Positions 50,244-56,272 of a DNA stretch of 56,272 nucleotides are shown in pieces; positions within the stretch are counted from its first letter, which is position 1; each line of letters opens with the position of its first letter. This stretch comes from Clostridiales bacterium (GTDB lineage Bacteria > Bacillota > Clostridia > Monoglobales > WRBX01), in assembly GCA_031261985.1 (NCBI GenBank), contig JAISIR010000004.1, positions 1 to 56,272 on the forward strand, given 5' to 3'. The notes under the pieces were generated by a model, which saw nothing but the letters and a program-made list of their open reading frames with translations, did no database searches and was not told the DNA's origin. Position numbers and translations under genes: made by a program.

Positions 50244-53200
50244 TCATTTTTTCTTACACACACTTTTATACTCGCACCATTTGCATTGTGTCGTGTTATT
50301 TTTAAACTTGTATGGGCGGATGTAATTTTCGCCCTTATACATTTTTGCAAGAGTGTTCTTAACCGATTTAACCGCTGCCTCGCATAACTGTGTCAGCTCG
50401 TCTGCCGAGGCGGTGCGATTACTACTTACGACCGCCCAATCTCTACTTAACACCGTTGTTCGGTCACCATAATCTAGCATTAGCCCTTGCATTCTAAGCT
50501 GCTTATTAATTTGAATGTAATCGTCGCTAGTTAGACGTTCACCAAAGGCGCCCTCGGCCTTATAATACAAATAATACATGCAGCCCGCTGGCTTATAGTG
50601 CGTAAACTCGCCACATAGAGCGTGTAAATATGTAGGCAATTGCACCGATACACCGTCTACTACTTCGTCATAATCTATAGAATGGTCGCTGCCTTTGTAA
50701 TCGACAACCATTATCTCTTTAACCTTGCCTGCGTTATTCGTTTCTATCTCTCTAGCATCTACGCGGTCGATTTTACCGATGATATCTACCTTTTTACCGT
50801 CTTCTAACGTTAACGAAATTGGCGGAAGGCTTTGGCTTTTGCCGCCAAACGCAAACTCGAAGGCAATTGGCTTGAACCCGCTTTGTTGGTAATACTGAAC
50901 GATATTCCACAAGCACGTTTGCATAGTATTGGTGATTTTTGCTACAACGCTGCTGAATCGTGGCGATTCGATTACACTTTTGGCGCAATATTTAGTTAAC
51001 ACGTCTAAAACAATATCGGCAACGCGGGCGCGCAAATTATCTACTTTAATATCTTCCCAACGAGTGACGGTTTTACAATATCGCTCTAAAACTTCGTGGA
51101 TAATCGAGCCGGTATCGGGCGCTGACAAATTAAATTTTCGGCGCGGGTAGGCTTTTAAACCATACGAAGCAAAATAGGCAAACTGGCACTTGTTATACGC
51201 CTCGACGCGTGAGACGGATATATTGTTTTTATTGTAAAGCTGTGATAGTACTTTAGACTCGCCCACTGCCTTAGTGCTATAATTGGCGAATTGTTTAGCT
51301 TCTGCCATGGCTTGTGGCATATGCTTTGTGTACCAATTTTGGATTGATTTAATTGTTGAATCTTTTATGTGATTTTTATCTTTTAAATAACGGGCAGCCA
51401 TATTAAACGTGGCATTGGCAGACTCGAACTGTGGGATATCGATAGGTTGCGCCACCTTTTTGGCACGATTAAAGACGAAGGATGGCGTTACATCTTCGCT
51501 TTGTTGATTTTGCATGGGCGCGCTAATTATTACTTGGTGGCTGGCAGAGTTTAGGCAGCGATATATAGTCAATAACTCGGTCACTTGCTTAGTAGATGTT
51601 GAATCTGCCAAGGCTATGCCAAGGTTAGAGAGTGATTCCCGCTCGGAGTCGGATATTATCCCCTCACTTACATATCGTTTAGGGAAGATGCCATCAATAC
51701 TACCTACGATGAATACATATTTAGGAGCATCGCCTTTAAAACGCGCGATGTCGCAATATTCTGCCGAGTTTTGGGTATTCGGAGGTAAATCGAGTTTAGT
51801 ATTTGCCAATCCTTGTTTTAGCATGGTAATAAACTGTTTAATGGTAAAGTTATCGTCGGCGAACACGCTTTGTATATCGCTTAAAGTAGAAATTAAGGCT
51901 TTATACCCTGCCACCCACTCACGCGCTTGTTGAGTTTGGGCGTTATTGTTTAAGTTTTGAGCCGAAGTAGCTACAAATTGCTTAATTTTAACCGCGTTCT
52001 GCCAAGAAACTATTGCTTTAATTATATCTTTAGCTTTTTTTCGCCCGCTAAAGTGCGATTTAAACTCTGCAAAAATAGGAGAAATTTCTTGCTGCAAAAA
52101 GTTGTTAAGCAATTCTATGTCGGTAGGTTCAAAGCCCATGGGAACAAATTTAAGAGGCTGCTCACCTAGCCATTGCGCTTGAGTAATAGGTGCAGCTAGG
52201 GCATAATTTTCGAGCTTATATAAGGTTTTAGATGTTATATTAGGTGCGCATTTTAAGTAGCTAAAGGTGCTAGAATGATTAAAGTTATAGGCGAACACTT
52301 GCAGAATTTTAAAGAAAAGTTGAGTGATGGGCAGGCTTAAGACGTTTTTTTCTTGATTAATATGTATAGGTATATCGTACTTTTTAAACCTCTCGGCAAT
52401 TATGGGCGCATAGGCAGGCTCGTTACTTAAAATGGCAAAATCGCTTGGGTTGGCGTTAAATTTGCGCACTCGGTTTACAATTACTTTAGCGACGCTCTCT
52501 ATCTCGTCCGTCATGGATTCGGCGGCAAAATAGGTAGTATTAAGGTTAGTGGCGCGGGGAGGTAGTGCTAAAGTTTTGCAATCGCGCTCTAAACCTTGCA
52601 ATTGTTCAAAGGTAGCTCGCGTGGTGGCAAAAACGTCTAAACCGTGCAAAATATCTGCGTTAGAATGGGTTGTAGGTGTTGGAGCATAAGGGTTATCTAA
52701 TGTTAGCGTTACATCTACACTTTTAGCATGCTTGGTTAAAAAGGATATAATTTGCATCTCGGCTGGAGTGAAACTTGTAAATTGGTCGAGAATAAAATGG
52801 GTATTGCTAAATAAATTGTAGGTGGTGGCAAGTTGTAAAAAAGTGGCGTGGGTATCTTGCATATTAGGGAACTTATTCGTCAACATAGTTTGATAAGTGT
52901 TATAGATAAGGGCAATATCGTCAAGCTTTAATTGCATGGCGTGGGTGTGGTTATTGTTGCAGATTTCGATTGGGTCTAACATGTAACGCTCGAACTCGTC
53001 AAAAAGTGAAGATATTTGTGATGAGAAGCCCAAGGTATTAATTGCGCCATTAAAAAAGTTTAGCTTGCCGGCACATTTAAAAATAGCTTTTTGAATTAGC
53101 ATGTCGCGCATTGATGCGTTTGGCGCAGGCGTGATATTGGGGCGATAGTTAGAAATTGTTTGGTTTATAAGACGCTCGAAGCTTAAAATATCGATATATT

Positions 53201-53393
53201 GTGCAGAAGCGGTGTTTGGCGCGGTGGATTCTAGAGTGTCGGCAGCGTTACACACAAGCGATTCGTAGGTGACAGAGTATTGCTCGGGCACTATTAAAAT
53301 GCAAGGTTCCGCCTTGCTTGCATGCGCGCGGGCTATGTTTAAAGATTTAGTTGTTTTGCCGCATTTTGCGGTGCCATAAATTAAGGTTAGCAT
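50244..53393 (-). CDS. addB: ATP-dependent helicase/nuclease subunit B
   Basis: About 1049 residues. AddB is the partner of AddA in double-strand-break resection and Chi recognition. The N-terminus has a Walker A, YGTAKCGKTT. The C-terminal nuclease domain has an iron-sulfur cluster with one Cys in YNKCQFAYFASYGL and three in CKWCEYKSVC at the very end. Nuclease residues are in GKIDRVD and VVDYKGSD. The start is the ATG at 53393 (GGGGTAACACT upstream); the longer frame to 53426 begins inside a terminator stem. addA is not adjacent on either side, which is unusual. The two tRNA genes follow. Confidence 0.93.
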   Translation of the reverse strand: MLTLIYGTAKCGKTTKSLNIARAHASKAEPCILIVPEQYSVTYESLVCNAADTLESTAPNTASAQYIDILSFERLINQTISNYRPNITPAPNASMRDMLIQKAIFKCAGKLNFFNGAINTLGFSSQISSLFDEFERYMLDPIEICNNNHTHAMQLKLDDIALIYNTYQTMLTNKFPNMQDTHATFLQLATTYNLFSNTHFILDQFTSFTPAEMQIISFLTKHAKSVDVTLTLDNPYAPTPTTHSNADILHGLDVFATTRATFEQLQGLERDCKTLALPPRATNLNTTYFAAESMTDEIESVAKVIVNRVRKFNANPSDFAILSNEPAYAPIIAERFKKYDIPIHINQEKNVLSLPITQLFFKILQVFAYNFNHSSTFSYLKCAPNITSKTLYKLENYALAAPITQAQWLGEQPLKFVPMGFEPTDIELLNNFLQQEISPIFAEFKSHFSGRKKAKDIIKAIVSWQNAVKIKQFVATSAQNLNNNAQTQQAREWVAGYKALISTLSDIQSVFADDNFTIKQFITMLKQGLANTKLDLPPNTQNSAEYCDIARFKGDAPKYVFIVGSIDGIFPKRYVSEGIISDSERESLSNLGIALADSTSTKQVTELLTIYRCLNSASHQVIISAPMQNQQSEDVTPSFVFNRAKKVAQPIDIPQFESANATFNMAARYLKDKNHIKDSTIKSIQNWYTKHMPQAMAEAKQFANYSTKAVGESKVLSQLYNKNNISVSRVEAYNKCQFAYFASYGLKAYPRRKFNLSAPDTGSIIHEVLERYCKTVTRWEDIKVDNLRARVADIVLDVLTKYCAKSVIESPRFSSVVAKITNTMQTCLWNIVQYYQQSGFKPIAFEFAFGGKSQSLPPISLTLEDGKKVDIIGKIDRVDAREIETNNAGKVKEIMVVDYKGSDHSIDYDEVVDGVSVQLPTYLHALCGEFTHYKPAGCMYYLYYKAEGAFGERLTSDDYIQINKQLRMQGLMLDYGDRTTVLSRDWAVVSSNRTASADELTQLCEAAVKSVKNTLAKMYKGENYIRPYKFKNNTTQCKWCEYKSVCKKK

Positions 53394-53415
53394 AGTGTTA
53401 CCCCATTTTAAATAT

Positions 53416-53450
53416 AAAGTAACCAACGAAAGTTATTCGGTGGTTACTTT
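53416..53450 (-). terminator. Hairpin between pyrB and addB, likely pyrB terminator
   Basis: Perfect 10-bp stem AAAGTAACCA/TGGTTACTTT, followed on the minus strand by ATATTT. It starts 19 bases after the pyrB stop codon. Confidence 0.65.
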
Positions 53451-53468
53451 GAATAAACATATAAAAAA

Positions 53469-54374
53469 CTACTCGCCCAACAGCTTTAGCAATAGCGCCA
53501 TACGTGTAGGGATTCCGTTGTGCGCTTGAACAAAATACATAGCACGCGGGTCGTTATCTACTTCGGGTAGAATCTCTTCACATCTTGGCAGCGGGTGCAA
53601 TAGAATTGTATCTTTGCTAAAAGTGTCTAGTACTTTTTGGGTAATAATAAACTCTTCCCTGCCAAAATCGCCTTCAAATCGCTCAGCTTGGATTCGTGTA
53701 TGATATATAACATTAACGTCTTTTGGCACTTCGTCAAAACTTGTAAACGCTTGGTAGGTCATTCCGTTTTGGTGGATAAAATCGATATACTCTTGCGGCA
53801 AGGCAAAAGCCGGTTTGCTTAAACCATATAATTTTACATTTTTATATAGCGATAGCATTTTAATTAACGAGTGCGAGGTTCTGCCATATTTTAAATCGCC
53901 GCCTAGTAGAATGGAAATATTATCGGCTGTGCCAAACTTCTCGCAAATAGTAAACACGTCTAGAATGGCTTGTGTGGGGTGCTCTTTTTTACCTGCGCCA
54001 GCGTTAATTATTGGAACATTAGATACTTTAACCGCTTTCTCGCTACTATCGTCTTCGTAATGACGCATTACAATTGCATCGGAATATCCTGCAATTATGC
54101 GGATAGTATCTTCTAACGTTTCGCCCTTAGAAGCCGACGAGAACTCGCGTGCATTCTCGGTGCTAATATTGCTTGCACCGAGCCTTGCGATGGCACTTTC
54201 AAACGATAGCCTTGTGCGGGTAGATGGCTCGTAAAAAAGTGTAGCTATTACCTTGCCAGATAGTGCGTCGTGATACTTAGATGGGTTTTGTTTAATATCC
54301 TTGGCTAGGTTAAACAAATCCTCTAAACTTTGGCGATTAAACTGTTCGACACTAATTAGATAATTTTCGTTCAT
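53469..54374 (-). CDS. pyrB: Aspartate carbamoyltransferase catalytic chain
   Basis: 301 residues. Condenses carbamoyl phosphate with aspartate in pyrimidine synthesis. Carbamoyl-phosphate site FYEPSTRTRLSFESA near 47-61 (STRT), KGETLEDT near 83, GAGKKEHPTQAILD near 126-139 and HPLPRCEE near 262. No pyrI regulatory chain or other pyr gene is adjacent. The leader is short and shows no PyrR-type attenuator, so it appears isolated from a pyr operon. Promoter at 54404-54432. Confidence 0.97.
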   Translation of the reverse strand: MNENYLISVEQFNRQSLEDLFNLAKDIKQNPSKYHDALSGKVIATLFYEPSTRTRLSFESAIARLGASNISTENAREFSSASKGETLEDTIRIIAGYSDAIVMRHYEDDSSEKAVKVSNVPIINAGAGKKEHPTQAILDVFTICEKFGTADNISILLGGDLKYGRTSHSLIKMLSLYKNVKLYGLSKPAFALPQEYIDFIHQNGMTYQAFTSFDEVPKDVNVIYHTRIQAERFEGDFGREEFIITQKVLDTFSKDTILLHPLPRCEEILPEVDNDPRAMYFVQAHNGIPTRMALLLKLLGE

Positions 54375-54403
54375 TTAATTCAAATCTCCTTGAATTTCTT
54401 TTT

Positions 54404-54432
54404 ATTATATATTAAGCGTATTTTTTTGTCAA
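54404..54432 (-). promoter_or_regulatory. Sigma-A promoter of pyrB
   Basis: Minus strand TTGACA (54427-54432), 17 bp, TATAAT (54404-54409), about 30 bases before the ATG. Confidence 0.88.
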
Positions 54433-54471
54433 GTATAATGTGATATTTTCGTTCTTTTTTTGACAAAAAAA

Positions 54472-54503
54472 CACCCTCCTGCAAATTAACGCAAAAAGGG
54501 GGG
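54472..54503 (-). terminator. Probable terminator after gpr
   Basis: Imperfect stem CCCCCC/GGAGGG with an inner GC pair, followed on the minus strand by TG and a long T run. It lies 20 bases after the gpr stop. Confidence 0.6.
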
Positions 54504-54522
54504 CAAAAAGATTCGTAAATCG

Positions 54523-55452
54523 TTACTCAAACACTTTATCTTCGTGGAAGGCATAGTTAATTCCATTGGCTATCATCTCGGATAAATCTTCTATCATTGT
54601 ATCAACTTCCTTTGGCGTAACCACCACGTTGCCTAAAACCGTCGGTGCTAGAACTTGCTCTAAAATATCGCGCTTGTCGTCGTCTAGGTTCCATTCTAAC
54701 TTCTCTTTTTCTATTATCATATCTATGCAATCGCCTGCTAAGGTTGCCGCGTCTACCACCGTGGGCACACCTATTGCTATAACGGGAACGCCTAGCGTTT
54801 CGGCAGAAACTGCGTTGCGGTTATTACCTATGCCCGAGCCTGGGTTAATGCCTGTGTTAGAAAGCTGGATAGTAGTGCTTACCCTTTGTAATTTGCGCGA
54901 GGCAAGCGAGTCTATTGCTACAACAACGGCGGGCTTAACCTCTTGCACTACGCTTTTGACTATCTCGGCGGTTTCGATTCCCGTTATTCCTAACACGCCT
55001 GGAGTTAAGGCGCATATACTTTTAACGCCGTCGGGCACATCGTTTGGCATTAGCTTAAATAAATGGCGGGTAACGTATACTTGGTCGACTACTTTAGGGC
55101 CAAGCGAATCGGGCGTTATGTTCCAATTGCCTAGACCCACCACCATAATAGGGGCGTTTAGGCTATTTGGCAGAATATTGCGCAGCTCGGTTTTAAGTTG
55201 TTGTGCCACCGCCTCGATATTCTGGCTCCTATCGCTTGCGTTTGGGTTAATATCTATAGTGATATACTTACCTATTGGCTTGCCGATGTTTTGCGCGCCC
55301 TGCTCGGTTGTAACTTCTACCCGCGAGATATTGATATCGCCATTAGATGTTTTTTCTATATTTACGCCATCGCATTCTTTACTCTGGCTGTTTTTTATAA
55401 AGCTCTCGTGACTTTCGTCGGCTAAATCGGTTCTGCATAAAAATTGATACAT
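54523..55452 (-). CDS. gpr: Spore germination protease GPR
   Basis: 309 residues, slightly shorter than Bacillus GPR. This protease degrades small acid-soluble proteins when spores germinate. The N-terminus has FLCRTDLADES, the propeptide region cut during autoactivation. The conserved core has MVVGLGNWNITPDSLGPKVV near 104-123 with VYVTRHLF, ALTPGVLGITGIETAEIV near 148-165, VVAIDSLASR near 177, and GVGNNR-like GIGNNRNAVS near 208. AAGGGAG precedes the ATG. It diverges from the small-gene pair that includes spoVM. Confidence 0.96.
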   Translation of the reverse strand: MYQFLCRTDLADESHESFIKNSQSKECDGVNIEKTSNGDINISRVEVTTEQGAQNIGKPIGKYITIDINPNASDRSQNIEAVAQQLKTELRNILPNSLNAPIMVVGLGNWNITPDSLGPKVVDQVYVTRHLFKLMPNDVPDGVKSICALTPGVLGITGIETAEIVKSVVQEVKPAVVVAIDSLASRKLQRVSTTIQLSNTGINPGSGIGNNRNAVSAETLGVPVIAIGVPTVVDAATLAGDCIDMIIEKEKLEWNLDDDKRDILEQVLAPTVLGNVVVTPKEVDTMIEDLSEMIANGINYAFHEDKVFE

Positions 55453-55559
55453 AGCTATTACTCCCTTGATATTGTGTTTATATAATTATTGCCATAAACA
55501 TTGCATTGTAACCAATTTTTACTAGAAGAATATTATACAACATACGAGGTGAAGACAAC

Positions 55560-55709
55560 ATGTGGATTTTTAAAACATTTATTGTCGGTATTTTATTAAT
55601 AGCCTTAGCATTAGGTATTTTGCTTGCGCTTATGTTGCCCTTGTGGTTGCTTGCGTTTATCGAAACTATACTATTAATTACTCTTGGGTTTTTACTTGTA
55701 GGTAAATGA
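55560..55709 (+). CDS. 49-residue two-segment membrane protein
   Basis: A small reading frame with GAGGTGA upstream of the ATG. The product begins MWIFKTFIV and is almost entirely hydrophobic: two membrane segments (about 6-25 and 27-46) joined near LPLWLL, with one Glu (E35) inside the second, ending LLVGK. Not recognised. It lies 83 bases upstream of the spoVM-like gene and divergent from gpr, so expression during sporulation is plausible but not shown. No clear sigma-A promoter is visible. Confidence 0.7.
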   Translation: MWIFKTFIVGILLIALALGILLALMLPLWLLAFIETILLITLGFLLVGK

Positions 55710-55792
55710 ATATCTAAAGTATTTGGGTGCAGGCATAAGCGTAAAAGTCACAATGGAAGATATATAAATTGTAAAAGGAGATGTAATTATTT

Positions 55793-55861
55793 ATGAAAAT
55801 AGTTGTATTTAAGATGCCAAAGTTTTTAAGTGTAATTATTAAACCCTTTTTAGGCATGTAG
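55793..55861 (+). CDS. spoVM: Stage V sporulation protein M-like peptide
   Basis: 22 residues, close in length to Bacillus SpoVM (26). It aligns without gaps: M1-K2, K7, P9-K10-F11-L12 (KMPKFL against KLPKFL), I15, K17 for Arg17, and L20-G21. Pro9, known to be needed for recognising convex membrane, is kept. SpoVM is an amphipathic helix that marks the outer forespore surface and anchors the SpoIVA coat base. A very strong AAAAGGAGATG ribosome site precedes the ATG. The closeness of gpr supports the sporulation context. A terminator follows. Confidence 0.85.
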   Translation: MKIVVFKMPKFLSVIIKPFLGM

Positions 55862-55892
55862 CGCGCGTGCTTTTAGCGCAATTTTTTACATA

Positions 55893-55927
55893 AAAAACAG
55901 ATGAGTTATTATGGCTCATCTGTTTTT
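55893..55927 (+). terminator. Intrinsic terminator after spoVM
   Basis: 13-bp perfect stem AAAAACAGATGAG/CTCATCTGTTTTT, 9-base loop, T run. Confidence 0.92.
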
Positions 55928-55967
55928 GTTTATTTTTGTAGCAAAATAATATTTGAAGTTTATCTAT

Positions 55968-56272
55968 CTAATATTTTTTAAAACAGGCAAGCCGCTCAAT
56001 CAGGACGAGAAAAACGCTCTTTATTCATTCGCTTCCCTTGCCCATTTTAAAAAATATTAGCGGGATAGATAATTAGAATCTTTTAAAGCTCTAAATCTAT
56101 TCAAGCTGCGTATTTTACGCTACCCGACGAGCCTTTCGCCTATCAACCTTAGCATTTGTTCCGCTTGCTTAGTCAAGGGTAAAATGCACGATGCTTCGCA
56201 TCGCCCTTGACACGCAGCGGAAAAATGCTAGCCAGGTTTGCGGCGAAAAACTCATTCGGGCAGCGTAAAAAA
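55968..56272 (+). repeat. 305-bp structured element, copy D
   Basis: Full element ending exactly at the window edge. Module 1 resembles copy A (GGCAAG/CTTGCC, core CAGGACGAG-N7-CTCTTTAT with loop AAAAACG). Module 2 has GTCAAGGG/CCCTTGAC and apical loop ttc, as in copy C. It accounts for the final gene-free stretch. Confidence 0.85.

Noticed and set aside
53393-53426. Longer N-terminus for addB
   Set aside because: The extra codons lie inside the stem of the pyrB terminator, and the family N-terminus matches the ATG at 53393.
54566-55411. A long (281-codon) plus-strand reading frame
   Set aside because: It is the exact antisense of gpr, has no start signals, and its Ser/Thr/Ile-rich composition is that of a frame shadow.

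Overview
This window looks like a contig end from a low-GC, endospore-forming member of the Clostridia (Bacillota). Three things support this. A spore protease gene (gpr) and a tiny spoVM-like gene sit near the right end. The housekeeping order is clostridial (remA-gmk-rpoZ, def-fmt, rplS-lepB-rbgA, an FHA/RodA-FtsW/PBP cell-wall cluster, a type III glutamine synthetase, an AbrB/SpoVT-type regulator). Promoters are almost uniformly sigma-A type, TTGACA and TATAAT with exactly 17 bp between them. The left edge cuts through a 16S rRNA gene, a usual place for an assembly break.

Layout. 1-3.5 kb: 5' end of a 16S gene on the minus strand with its promoter, then lineage-specific coiled-coil proteins. 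3.6-13 kb: serS, rmuC, a flavodoxin-like protein, a YkvI-like transporter, glyS, remA-gmk, rpoZ and ruvC. 13-20 kb: two unknown proteins, an Upf1-like helicase, recG and a basic protein. 20-24.6 kb (minus): yigZ-like, leuS, fmt, def. 24.7-28.6 kb: two S-layer-homology proteins (one a CHAP cell-wall hydrolase) and a DnaD/DnaI-type helicase-loading pair. 28.6-34 kb (minus): methyltransferase, FAD oxidoreductase, abrB, rbgA, Asp/Glu-racemase-like, lepB, rplS. 34-42 kb: trmFO, a GT-C-like membrane protein, PBP, RodA/FtsW, FHA, and a PadR/HAAS/DUF4097 envelope-response operon. 42.3-42.7 kb: a compact convergent locus that looks like an undescribed type I toxin-antitoxin system. 42.8-49.7 kb: glnN, ferredoxin, ispE and several unknown proteins. 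49.7-56.3 kb: tRNA-Trp, tRNA-Leu, addB, pyrB, gpr, a 49-aa membrane protein, spoVM.

The intergenic DNA is unusually rich in structure. A family of about 305-bp elements occurs four times, always on the plus strand, plus one stand-alone half-element. It folds into a two-part structure whose stems change in compensating ways between copies. A second family of short double hairpins keeps its loop (GACAAGCT) and changes its stem. Members lie in 5' leaders (glnN, the 19.7 kb gene), at 3' ends, and in one case inside the end of a coding sequence.

The most interesting items are the candidate type I toxin-antitoxin locus (42384-42702), the covarying 305-bp element family, the fixed-loop hairpin family, the short spoVM gene, a leaderless helicase mRNA, and a terminator-like attenuator in front of glnN. 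All homology statements come from motif recognition by eye; no database search was run.
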